64,000 bases of DNA, taken from NCBI GenBank assembly GCA_026225945.1, contig JAMJFZ010001133.1:186001-250000 (forward strand), written 5' to 3'. The stretch comes from Cricetomys ansorgei. Taxonomy: Eukaryota > Chordata > Mammalia > Rodentia > Nesomyidae. Below are positions 53,861 to 63,727 of the stretch, one piece after another (the first letter of the stretch is position 1; every line of letters begins with the position of its first letter). The translations under genes were made by a program, and so were the position numbers. The notes beneath the pieces are model-generated. The model was not told where the DNA came from and searched no databases. It worked only from the letters and a program-made list of their open reading frames with translations.

Positions 53861-54085
53861 GGGGCTGGAGAGATGGGTCAGTGGTTAAGAGCATTGGCTG
53901 CTCTTCCAGAGTACCCAGGTTCAATTCCTAGCAGCCGCATGTTAGAGAACCATTGTTTATAACTCTGCCCTTGGGGATTCTGACATCTTCTTCTAGTATC
54001 CATGAGCATTCCACACATGTGATTCACAGACACACAGGCAGGCAAAATACCCATACACAATTGTTAAAAGTAGAAATCAATAAAT
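53861..54085 (+). mobile_element. B2-type SINE
   Basis: GGGGCTGGAGAGATGGGTCA, GTGGTTAAGAGCATTGGCTG, CTCTTCCAGAGTACCCAGG, TTCAATTCCTAGCAGCCGCA, TCTGACATCTTCTTCTAG, a CA-rich middle and an A-rich end with AATAAATCAATAG. Both pol III promoter boxes are well kept. One of the clearest SINEs here. Confidence 0.93.
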
Positions 54086-54103
54086 CAATAGTAAAAATGG
54101 GGC

Positions 54104-54172
54104 TGTGACTATAGCTCGGTGGTAGAGTGTCTGCCCAGGCTCGGATTCCATTCCAAGTACCATAAACAAAAC
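54104..54172 (+). mobile_element. ID-type SINE
   Basis: GGGCTGTGACTATAGCTCGG, TGGTAGAGTGTCTGCCCAG and CGGATTCCATTCCAAGTACC, with an A-rich end ACAAAACAAC. The B box is degraded. Confidence 0.75.
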
Positions 54173-54879
54173 AACCCCACACGGAGTTGAGGCTCTATCA
54201 AATAACCAGTCATCTTGCCCATTTCAAAACAAAAAATCTGTCATGAATATTGTAAATATAGACTCCTGTGCACGTGGAGGGGATATGTGCCTAATGCCAC
54301 TGTCTTGGCCTCTTCATATGTCTCTGTCTCACTTCGTAGTGCTCCATATTTTACCCCTAAAGCCTGCAGGAATTTCAAGTATGTCTTAAAGTGTAAACAG
54401 GTCTCTCAGTGACATCCTCTACCATTTCCCCTGCCACCAGTCTGGCCACTGCCTGTTGGGCTGCGCTCTCTCACTGGTGTGGGGCTGCTTGGTGTTCCTT
54501 GCATCAGCATGCAGACTGGTTCCTTGAGCTTCCGCTGGCCTCGTCCACAGTCAAGCCTCTTCAGAGACACCACAGCCATTCCTGGGAGCAGCTGCTGCCT
54601 CCACTGCACCCCAGGTGTCTCTTTCAACACGTCAAACGGAGGTTGTTCTCCTGTCTGATGTGGTAAGGCTACAGCTGTCCACATAACAGAGCCCAGACCC
54701 CTTCTGCTTTACACAAACGATGAAACACTAGAGTCTACGAACAACCTGTGATGCTGTTCATCTAACCCCAGGGCTTGTGCCTGTGCCAGAGACACACACC
54801 TGGGAGGCCTATAGGTTAATGAAACTTACCCAGGCTGTTGAAAACTCTTGAACGGGAAGAGGGAGTGGACCACGCCTTA
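54173..54879. other. No recognised feature
   Basis: Opposed 85- and 92-codon frames at 54406-54684 lie on both strands of the same GC-richer stretch. No domain. Confidence 0.38.
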
Positions 54880-55260
54880 TTGCTCTACTTTCCTGTCTCG
54901 TCTCCAAAATCGCAAGACGCGGGATTGAAGTTTGCAGTCAAATTACGTTGTCGTTCAATTTGGACCACACTGTCACGTGCCACCGGGAGCTGCTAAAATG
55001 TCGGCTGTTTGCAGCTGCCATGAATTTGACATGCTCCAAAGTCACCGTGGAATATTCCAGATTATATGGAAGTACAGAGCACAGCCAGTGGAATAAAAGG
55101 CATGTGGGCGAATCGGGAAGGATATACTTTAGCACATCCTCAAGAATTACAAATGTGAGTCATTAAGGCACTTGTAAGATTTAGTTATTAAGATATGTGA
55201 CATGTGTACAGAAAACAGATATCCTAACAGCGGAATTTTCCAAGCACTCACAGTGAAAAA
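54880..55260. other. Non-repeat block, candidate conserved non-coding element
   Basis: Repeat-free with many retained CpGs (CTCGTCTCC, AATCGCAAGACGCGGG, TTACGTTGTCGTTC, TGTCACGTGCCACCGG, GTCGGC, CACCGTGG, GCGAATCGGG) and an E-box CACGTG (54973). A 72-codon plus frame (54948-55166) faces a 65-codon minus frame. The product is not recognised. Conservation is inferred only. Confidence 0.3.
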
Positions 55261-56324
55261 ATTTAAACATTGAGCGAAGATTGTACGATTTTGTACTGTG
55301 TGCCCATCACCCACCATTAAGATTTCCCTACACTTGCCTTATGACACAACCAGCTGTTCATCCCACCGCCGAACTGTCAATTTGTCTTACTTGTTGTACT
55401 GTTTATGGTCTTTTCTTAAGACAACATGATAGAGAGGAGACTGTTTAAAAGAGTCACATGTAATCTTCCAAAATACAACTGTTAGTTCTTAGTCTGAAGA
55501 TTATATATTCTCAGCACTTCATTTAGACTCTTTGTTGTTCAGATCTCAGAATGAAAGCTTGGTGTCTTTAAACTCTAAGAACATACAACTAATTAGTAAC
55601 TAAAGCAGGCTTAGGATCCCCGCACTGCCTTCACACAATAGACTCTCACACAGGGAGAAGGCAGCTACATGCTGGCTCGAGGAGGAGGTTTGAGATATGT
55701 TCTTTCTGAGAACCATGAAATATCTTCATTAATGGAGGAACACAAAGCTGAATTAGTCATTAGAGGTTTCAGAAGGATCCAGAATTAGGGGAATTAAGAG
55801 GCAAACAGCGGTGGGAGCTGTTCCACTGTGTAATCAAAAGAAAATTCTCTGCTAAAGCCTAATTCCAGAAGTCTTTTATATGCCCCCCAGTTCCTAAAAT
55901 TAAGGAATGGCATGGCAGGGAGAGTCAGAGGTTTACTTAAGCTGTAGAAATGGGAAATTTAAGTTGGAGACAGAGAACATCGGCTGCCTAACCCAGTTAG
56001 ACAAACTCAGAGACCGTCACAGTGAGCATTAGAGATCAGTGGACACAGGGACATGTGCCGGACCAATAACCTCTTGAAAGAGAATATGTTTCTAGAGGGT
56101 GCTAAAATTAATCTCTTTTTCACCAGCAATCAGACTCCACAGTTTCAAGGAGCATGCTTAGGGAAGACCGGCAGTCATATAGACAGGAGTGTCAGACAAT
56201 GTGTCTGCTAACCTATTGCATTTCTATGTTTTGGCATCAAATATTAAAGGAAATTTAAAATCAGCACATCTTTAGAATTGAGTTTCAGAACCTGTCAAAC
56301 AGGAAATGAGGATTTTTCTTTGCT
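55261..56324. other. No recognised feature
   Basis: Unique-looking sequence. Nothing recognised. Confidence 0.4.
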
Positions 56325-56540
56325 TTCCTTTTTAAGACAAGGTCTCATGTAGCTCAGGCTGGTCTCAAACTAGTCAAGTAGTGAAGGATGATGTTGGACT
56401 TGTGATCTTCCTGCCTCTACCTCCTAAGGCTGAGATCACAGGTGCATTCCACCAAGACCTGGTTTATGTGATGGGGATTGAAGCCAGGATCCATGCAGGC
56501 TGGACCAGTGCTCTACCAAGTGGAGCTCACCCCAGCTCCT
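56325..56540 (-). mobile_element. B4-type (ID-B1) SINE, reverse orientation
   Basis: TTTTTAAGACAAGGTCTCAT, GTAGCTCAGGCTGGTCTCAA, CTTCCTGCCTCTACCTCCTA, AGGCTGAGATCACAGGTGCA, then ID head GGGGATTGAAGCCAGGATCC, AGTGCTCTACCAAGTGGAGC, ending CACCCCAGCTCC. Confidence 0.87.
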
Positions 56541-57189
56541 GCTTTCCTTTCCTTCTTTCTGTATCTCTTAACTATCTGCTCCCTGGTACTGTTTCTCTGC
56601 CCTCAACTGAGTGACTAAGGTACTTTACCAGCAGCCATCGCATCTGGACTAGCGAGCGAGGAGGGACTTCTTGGGAAACATTTGAAGTTTCAATTCTTGG
56701 GCCTTACCTTGATCTAGCTCAGCTTTCTAGAGTCTTAATGAGCTTCTGAAATCATTCATTAGGTGGCCAATATTTGAGAGCTGTCAGTGTGAGGAACTCC
56801 GCAGTCAAGGGTTCTGCACTAGGCTGAGGATGTCAAGCAACCCGTGAATGTCTTTCTTCTCCTCATGGAATTCCCGTTGCCCTCAGAAGTCAGATCTGGC
56901 CAGTGTGTGGGAGTGGACTGTGATGGGAGGGAATACTGGAAATGTAGACACTTTGCAAATATTTAGAGTTTTGATTTTATATCCGTACGAGAATTCAAAT
57001 GGCCTTGTCCTTAGGGCTGATCTTGAGGCTTGATGCCAGAGGAGAACTTACACCAAATGCTACATGCTTTCCCTGGGCCTAGGTGGCAGAGGTGGTTGTA
57101 GATAGTACACACTGTCTTTTCTCTCAATCATAGTAAACACACATTTTACCTCTTTCTGCTCATGTATAACTGTAATAATTCTTTAGAGA
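56541..57189. other. No recognised feature
   Basis: Unique-looking sequence. Nothing recognised. Confidence 0.4.
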
Positions 57190-57480
57190 CATGGACACTG
57201 GCAAGTTTTAGCAAAGGTTTATTTCTTACGGGGTAGATTGAGAGATGCTGAGTCTGGGGTAGAGCTGGACCCTGCAAAGGAGCAGGAGGACAGGACAGCA
57301 GGAAAGAGAAGAGAGCGAGATGGGCGATGAGAACAGAGAGAGACTGACTGAGAGAATCATGACAGAGAGAGAGTGAGACTGCAGCCCACCGGGGTTATAT
57401 GGGAATCATATGTCAGTCCCGTGACGATGACACAGGACACGTGGCTGGGGGCAGGTCTATAGGGCAGAGGCAATTCCACA
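57190..57480 (-). mobile_element. Possible LTR or other rodent repeat, reverse orientation
   Basis: AGCAAAGGTTTATTTCTTAC (reverse AATAAA context) is followed by a long GA-rich part (GAGAACAGAGAGAGACTGAC) and GGGGTTATATGGG. The texture suggests the R/U5-to-U3 span of an LTR, but I cannot match a family. Confidence 0.35.
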
Positions 57481-57974
57481 ACAGTAACCAATACGTATTT
57501 TCTGAAAAACATATTTCTACTGCTATGCGGGATCCACCTATGCTTTCTCTTTTATTTGGCTTTTACAGAAAAGGCATAGCACACTCATTTAATTTCATAA
57601 CCATCACCAGCGTCATCCAGCTTTTGATAGATGCTGCCATGGGATCTCTACCGAGGACTTCAGTGAGTCTAGCTAACGATTCTATGGGGAAAGTGGGTTA
57701 CTGTTGGCACAGTATCTTCATCTCCAGGGAAGTTGAGTGGATCAGCTTATTTGGGGTTAGCTATAAGTAGGGAAACCCCATCACCTTGTGTGTGGTGTGT
57801 GAGATGGTGCATCTGTTTAATCTCCACTCACCCATCCATTCTCTTAGTTTCCATTCAAAGACCTTTTGTGGAGGACTGAACTTTGAATTTCAACTTTTTT
57901 CTCATATTAAAAATAATGCAATAATAACTATCTATGACTTCTGGTAAGTTTAACTAAGGTTGTACAGGGGATAT
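57481..57974. other. No recognised feature
   Basis: The 123-codon plus frame at 57399-57770 starts in the GA-rich block. It has no recognised domain. Confidence 0.38.
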
Positions 57975-58012
57975 ATATATTACAGTAGCGCTCAATAAAT
58001 GGTAGTTACTAT
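57975..58012 (+). mobile_element. MIR 3'-end fragment
   Basis: CAGTAGCGCTCAATAAATGG followed by TAGTTACTATTATATT is the typical MIR/L2 3' terminus. Confidence 0.6.
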
Positions 58013-58414
58013 TATATTGCAAAATAATATCATTTAAAAAAGTAAGAAGCAGGTTCATGCACTCTTCAAGACTGGCCCTGGAAGGTGGTGGAATGGTTAA
58101 AGTCTGTCCATGGCTCACAGGCTTACAGGGTTTCTTGCTTGGTTTGTGGGTCCATAAATGAGCTGTATATAGTCTAATGAGACAAGGCAAAAGTAACAAA
58201 GAAAACAAAGGGTCAATAACCTTCAGAGAAAGTCTGCAGGAAATGAGTGTGCTTAGCTTCAGAAAGATAAGGGAAGGGCCATTCGCCCTAGTGCTCTCCA
58301 TTTCCTCCTCTTCAAAGTTGTACTAATGACCACTGTGCTCAGGGGGAGGAATCAAAAGAACTCCATGAGATTCTGCCACATTCTAGCACGCAGGCCAAAG
58401 CAGGCTGACTTATC
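58013..58414. other. No recognised feature
   Basis: The 115-codon minus frame (57954-58301) has no recognised domain. Otherwise unassigned. Confidence 0.4.
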
Positions 58415-58500
58415 TCTCCCTTTCTCAGTTCCTTAATCTGTAAAATCTGAATAACGCTAGGAAATTCCTGACAGACTTGTGAGGATTCTTGATGCATGAC
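58415..58500 (+). mobile_element. MIR fragment
   Basis: CTTTCTCAGTTCCTTAATCT, GTAAAATCTGAATAACGCTA, then CTTGTGAGGATTCTTGATGC, the MIR core order. Confidence 0.68.
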
Positions 58501-58544
58501 AGATCCATGGCAGCCAGAGAAGGCAGGCTGCAGCTTGGAATGCA

Positions 58545-58895
58545 AAGGTTAGCTTTCTAGGGCTGACATGACAAAGTACCCATCACAAACTCAGGCGCTT
58601 AAACCACAGAAATCCACTGCTCTGTAATTCCAGAGACTGGAAGCCTGCAATCAGGGCACTGTGTTCACCCTGAAGCCCACAGGGAGTCTTTCCTTTCTCC
58701 CTAGCTTCTGCTGACTTGCTGGCAATCCTCAGCTTCTCCTGCCCCACAGCTATGTGGGTCCAAGGCTGACCTCCCGGGACCTGTCTTCACAGGGTCACAT
58801 GAACCATGGCCTTGTCTTAACTGACTCCATCCACAGCAGCTCTAATTGCAAACGTGATCAGTTCTGAGGTGCTAGGCGTTAGAGCCTGCAGGTCC
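58545..58895 (-). mobile_element. Ancient MaLR LTR (MLT1/MST-like), reverse orientation
   Basis: GGTTAGCTTTCTAGGGCTGA, CATGACAAAGTACCCATCAC, AGGCGCTTAAACCACAGAAA, TTCCAGAGACTGGAAGCC, CTTCACAGGGTCACATGAAC, TTCTGAGGTGCTAGGCGTTA. These match, in order, the reverse complement of MLT1/MST LTRs found across placental mammals. Older than the rodent LTRs in the window. Confidence 0.72.
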
Positions 58896-59059
58896 AGAAT
58901 GCAGGAATACAGTGAAGCATGTAAGAGGTCAGAGGAGGTCCTTTCCTGCCTGCCTGACCTGCAGGAAGAATCATAGCACCATAAAATGCAAATGCTGCCT
59001 GTGGCGTTCCAAAATTCTTCATACGAGGAGGCACTCCTAAGAGAAGACATACCAGCACG
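58896..59059. other. Spacer without recognised feature
   Basis: Unique-looking spacer. Confidence 0.4.
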
Positions 59060-59195
59060 ACCATGGTTGAGCCAGATGTGGTACAGCCTTGGCAGGTATA
59101 GACAAGAGGATTGGGAGTTCAAGGTTAGCCCTGGAAACATAGCGCCCTTGAAACCAACCTGGGCTATGTGAGATCCTGTCTTAAAAAAAAAATCC
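59060..59195 (+). mobile_element. B1-type SINE
   Basis: GAGCCAGATGTGGTACAGCC, TTGGCAGGTATAGACAAGAG, GATTGGGAGTTCAAGGTTAG, CAACCTGGGCTATGTGAGAT and CCTGTCTTAAAAAAAAAATC. A diverged B1 with A-tail. Confidence 0.82.
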
Positions 59196-59373
59196 TAAGC
59201 CAAAATAATTTAGGTGACATCTTTGAAATGGGGAATACTTAAGTTATATTCTGCTCTGTAAATAGATTGGAAAATGGGACAGAAGAATGTGAGATTGTGC
59301 TGCTCTGGCCAAAACTAAGAATGGCCCTAGTGCTACAGAAAGTGAAATTCATTTATTACTATTATTCTTTAGC
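59196..59373. other. Spacer without recognised feature
   Basis: Unique-looking spacer. Confidence 0.4.
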
Positions 59374-59420
59374 TGTCTGTGTGTGTGTGTGCGTGTGTGT
59401 GTGTACGTGCATGTGTATAT
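59374..59420 (+). repeat. (GT)n tract, interrupted
   Basis: GT units with GCGT, ACGTGC and ATGTGTATAT interruptions. Confidence 0.88.
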
Positions 59421-59990
59421 GAGAGGGTTTAACATCAACGATTCCATTTTGTCTCTGTCCACTGGGCTACTTACAAAACAAGAATATGCAAAGGGTTTTG
59501 ATTCTTCTGACAGACACGCACCCTATCTCTGGAAGACAAAACCTATCCTCTTCTGCATTTACAGCTTTGGGTCAGATCACATCAGACTGTATGCTTCTTC
59601 ACCCTTATTTGGAGACATCCTGTCCCATACTCAATCTTTCTATGCCTCTTCTGTGTTTATGTTACATTTCCTTTAGACTTCCATCTGTGGGTGCCTGGCT
59701 TGATGCTGTGTGTTGGCTGTTGGCTGTCATGAGTGCTGAGGGAATGGAGCAGGCGTAGGCATTGTGTTCCCATCCGGCCTGCATTTTCTCTGTATAAGCT
59801 GAGTGGGTGGCTACTGTACGGCAGCTCTATGTGTCTTCTTCAGGAAACCTCCCCATTGCTGTCTGTAATGGCTGTGTTAACCTCCCACCCACAGTGTACA
59901 AGACTTCCTCCTCTATGCCTCACCTGCCTTAGCCGGGACGCTAGTTGGAGTAATGTGATCTCTCACTGTAGTTGAGACTTGAATTTCCCT
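59421..59990. other. No recognised feature
   Basis: Overlapping 80-97 codon plus frames in three phases (59383-59975). None shows a domain. Confidence 0.38.
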
Positions 59991-60041
59991 GATGATGATG
60001 ATGAAGATGATGATGATGATGATGATGATGAAGAAGAAGAA
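59991..60041 (+). repeat. (GAT)n-(GAA)n trinucleotide repeat
   Basis: 13 or so GAT units with a GAA interruption near 60004, ending in four GAA units. About 51 bp. Confidence 0.93.
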
Positions 60042-60109
60042 ACATCATTTATACATTGGTAACCACTGTATATCTTCTTCTGAGAAATGCCTGTTTGGGT
60101 CATTTTCCC
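60042..60109. other. Spacer without recognised feature
   Basis: Short AT-rich spacer. Confidence 0.35.
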
Positions 60110-60290
60110 TGAATTTAAGCTTTTGTTTTATTACCTTAATTTTTTAAAATAGTTGTTTGAAAGTTTCACATGTGTATAATGAATTTCATTGCTTTATCCT
60201 TATCTCCCCCTCTTAGACTCCTTCTTCTCCCTCTGAAAACTTTTGTCTCAGAAAATCCCCCTCCTACCTTCAATATTGCTTTTATGTGTG
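60110..60290 (-). mobile_element. Possible L1 3' UTR-like fragment
   Basis: TTTTTTAAAATAGTTGTTTG, AAAGTTTCACATGTGTATAA, TTTATCCTTATCTCCCCCTC, TTAGACTCCTTCTTCTCCCT resemble a common rodent L1-associated 3' block (TTTTGATCATATTCACCCC..CTCCTCCCAGA type) read in reverse. Weak. Confidence 0.33.
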
Positions 60291-60911
60291 ACTGACTGAG
60301 TTTAATTAGAATTTCTTTCCCCAACATAGGAGTGGAGTTATTTGCTGAAGCATGGACGATTCGTCAGAAGCTACACCACGGAAGAGAATGACAACCTTCC
60401 CTCTCTCAACACTTAACTGCCAAAAGTCCCTCGTGGGCCCCTCCCTGTCCATGATGAAATGCTGAGGCCAGTCTTGTGCAGGTCTTGTGCTGGTAAGCAT
60501 GGAAGCAGTGAGTTCGTGACTAGTGTCTGTTGTGTCTAGACACCATCTTACCCTCTGATCCTACCATCTTCCTTGATGCCCCTAAGCCATGAAGAGGGTG
60601 TGACTGCTGTCCCAGTTAGGGACAAGCACATATTCTCAGCACTCAGGTCATGCAAAGGTTTTTGCGGTCACCACTGCCCACATCCGAAGCTTCTCTGATG
60701 AAAGCTGGACACAACACTGCTATTTAGAAGGCAGTTTTACAACACGACCATTTAGCAAAACAATAGTAATAAGTTTCCTCTCTAAAGTTTATGACCTTCC
60801 CTGGCATAGGCTCTTGCGTTACAGAACCAAGCATCAGCTCCCTGCCTTGGAGCAGGACTCAAATACAATCCTAAAACAGTTGGTTGTCCCTAGAACAACA
60901 ATGCCACTATT
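60291..60911. other. No recognised feature
   Basis: Unique-looking sequence. Nothing recognised. Confidence 0.4.
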
Positions 60912-60926
60912 GCACCAGAGGGCATA
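60912..60926 (+). promoter_or_regulatory. Candidate CTCF-binding motif
   Basis: GCACCAGAGGGCATA matches all positions of the CTCF core CASYAGRKGGCR (only the first C of the longer motif differs). It lies in unique-looking sequence. The best of the five such motifs noted here by core match. Confidence 0.4.
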
Positions 60927-61524
60927 GTTTTCCTGGCATGTCATTATTGCAGCTCGAATGATTTGCAGCTAAGTAAGACTGTTAATGACTTCTCTCCTGC
61001 CACAGCCTTCATAGCACCTGATTTACTAATTTTTAAATGAATGTCTCTATGAATTCTTTGAGCATCTGTTTCGGCTTTTATTCTTTTATTTACCTTGATA
61101 CAAGTACTCACTGATGTGAAGTTAGGTGGCAACAAGAGCAGAGGCTGCCACCACTGCCTTCTTTCATTTGTCAGCGGTCCATAAGGGCTGACTTTGGTGG
61201 CTCAGAAAGAGTTCTCATTTCTTTCCTCAAAGCTAGAGGAACCGAACTCCAGAGACAGGTTTGTTCAAAGCTGGGACCGAAGAAGAGAAAGGAAACTTTC
61301 TGTCTCAAATCTCCGTCTAGTGAGCTACAAGTCGGTAAGAGTTTTGAGGAGGAAGGGTTCAGAGAGACAATGTGGGGTGCGTGCATGGCAGGACCTCACA
61401 ATGGAGGTTTCTGTCCCCCAGTTGGCTAAATGAAATGCAGGTGAGTCTTTCAGCAGAAAGGGCTGGCAAGGGGCAGGAGGCCAAAGTAAGAGAGGAGGCA
61501 GAGGGGACAGTTCAGATGACCTGT
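60927..61524. other. No recognised feature
   Basis: Opposed 61-113 codon frames between 61171 and 61674 cover the same span on both strands. No domain. Confidence 0.38.
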
Positions 61525-61635
61525 AGTACAAAGAGGCTGAGGTGCGAGAGCCACTGAGCTCACAAATCTGAAAATAGCCTGGGCAACAAAAGCAGAACCC
61601 GCTGTCCTCCAAGTAAACAACAAACAACAAGAAGA
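61525..61635 (+). mobile_element. B1/B4-type right-half fragment
   Basis: AAGAGGCTGAGGTGCGAGAG, AAATAGCCTGGGCAACAAAA, GCAGAACCCGCTGTCCTCC and (CAA)n. Diverged B1-like half with a CAA-rich tail. Confidence 0.62.
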
Positions 61636-61814
61636 GAGAACTTCCTTGGGGAGAGAAACCACACATTTGGACAAGGAAGCAATATTCCCTCAGAGCATAA
61701 ATGTTTCCTGTCTATTTTTGTTTTATCTACATTTAAAAAATTAATATCCAACTGCATTATAAAACAGAAATAACTGTTTAGTAGCAATCTGTCCCACTGA
61801 AGCTATGAAATACC

Positions 61815-61816
<2 letters not shown>
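61636..61816. other. Spacer without recognised feature
   Basis: AT-rich spacer. Confidence 0.4.
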
Positions 61817-61852
<36 letters not shown>

Positions 61853-61888
61853 CACGTGTGTGTGCGTGCGTGTGTGTGCGTGTGTGTA
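61817..61888 (+). repeat. (GT)n-(GC)n compound microsatellite
   Basis: About 14 GT units, then GCGCGCGCACGTG and mixed TGTGCGTGCG units. Long alternating purine-pyrimidine, Z-DNA-prone, like the array at 35749. Confidence 0.93.
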
Positions 61889-62762
61889 GTAGCCAACTGC
61901 TTACTTGACTTAGGGTCTGCTTGACACAGTAAACTCAATCTGAATCCAGCTCAGATCAGTCAGGTACAGTAGAGGAAACAGACCGTCAACTTCTTTCTGA
62001 TTTTGCCGCATCTTCCCCTGAGAAGAACACTCAACTAGATTTATAACATCATTTTACAACAGCATGTTCTTTTAAAAAGACTTCCCCATAAAAAAACAAA
62101 AAAATCTTCTATTCACCTGGGGGAAGCTTCAAGCTCCCTCTCCAATAGCCAGTCTAGCTGGCCTTCCTTACCTAAACCCTAATACTTGGATCGAAGACAG
62201 CTGAAGTTGACAGAAGTCCATACTTTCATAGAAATGTCTGCAGAAAAATCACAAGCCGAAAGGGAAGCAATGAGCCTGTTCCTGGAGGTAGTAAGCTCAC
62301 TGTTTCTCACCATCTCTGCTTTAGCAGGCCCTCTTTATTCACGACCTAAAATGTCCTGACATGTTCTTTAAAACACAAAAGGACAGCTACTCTTCTGGCT
62401 TTTCTCCTCTCATTTATGATTTCCTGATTTCTCAGTAGTGGAGTCTAAAGTCCCACAGCGATGCTGTATCTACCTTCATTCATGCCCACTTACCCAAACC
62501 TTCATTTACAGATATGGTACAGCACCAACATTTATAAATGATGTGTTTTCTACATTGCTATAGAGTTGGTTAGATTTTTTTCCTGAGATTAATGTGTGAT
62601 ATTTGTGATATTTGCCTATAGCTAATTTGCTTGGCTAAAATATCTGGGGTAATGATGGAGACCCTGGATATCTTTGTTAAGAATGGCCTTTAATTCTGCA
62701 CACCCAATCTCCTGGTCGTCAGGTTGGCTGTTACTCCATTTGTTAACTTAAAATTATGCATC
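61889..62762. other. No recognised feature
   Basis: AT-rich unique-looking sequence. Nothing recognised. Confidence 0.4.
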
Positions 62763-62970
62763 ATTGGGGCTGGAAGCCACTCAGTGGGTAAAGTGTTTGC
62801 CTAGTGTTCGTGGGTGTTTGATTTCAATCATTGTGTAAACCAGGGTTGGTGGCTTGCAAATGTTATCCCGGTGTTCAGCAGGTAGAGACAGGAGGATCAG
62901 GAATTTACTATCACCCTCAGCTACCTAGCAAGTTTGAGGTCAGCCTGGGCTACATGGGGCCCTGAGGCCA
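62763..62970 (+). mobile_element. B4-type (ID-B1) SINE
   Basis: ID head TTGGGGCTGGAAGCCACTCA, GTGGGTAAAGTGTTTGCCTA, then B1-like half GGTTGGTGGCTTGCAAATGT, GGTAGAGACAGGAGGATCAG, TTTGAGGTCAGCCTGGGCTA and CATGGGGCCCTGAG. Confidence 0.85.
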
Positions 62971-63727
62971 GTTGTTGTACTGAGTAACAGGACCCATGGG
63001 AATGCAGTGGAAACAGAAGGGGCAGTCTGAGAATTTCAAGGAGTTCAACATCTTTGTCTTTCCAACATCATTCGCTCAACCAACAAGAAATGAAACAACA
63101 ACAAAATAGCAACAGAAACCAACTCCAGCCCTTGTGGAATAAATTCCAGACCAAGAAGCGGAAAGACAGCATGATCGGCTGTGTTTAAAATCTCTGTAGC
63201 TAAAGTTGCTTGGTCGTGTTCCTAAACAGTCATTAAAATGCCTTCTAAATGTAAATTGTCTTAACACAGAAATACTTTCTGAGGCAAGTATTTAATTTAT
63301 CATTTCTTTAGGAAAAATAATCCATGCTGACTAATTGCACAGAACATTTCGGCCCCTGCACTGAGACAGGAAGGATCATCTTCTCTCCATGTGTGTACAT
63401 AAACTGTGTGAGCGAAGGGAAAGATTGCGGACAGGGTCTTTGAACTCTTGAGTCTGTGATATTTACAGTGTCAAGGATTACTGCTGGACCTCTGCTTGTC
63501 TCACAAGAAGGAAAGTCTGAGAGGTGATGCTGAGACGCAGGCTACCAAAATTCTTCACACAAGGGATAGCTAAGGTTGACTCAGTGGCAGTGTAAAGTGG
63601 TTTGCCTTTCGTTCTTTTTCTAAGGGAGAGTAAGAGTCTCAAAGGAGACTTGAACTTCAGATAGCTGTTTGTTATTCCATCCCCGATGGTTTCCCTTGCT
63701 TCATCCCACTAAGGGTCAGAGCCAGTT
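62971..63727. other. No recognised feature
   Basis: Unique-looking sequence with a CAACAACAAAATAGCAACA run at 63097-63116. Nothing else recognised. Confidence 0.4.

Noticed and set aside
54104..54172. tRNA gene
   Set aside because: The A box is present but the B box is degraded and there is no cloverleaf. The layout is that of an ID SINE.
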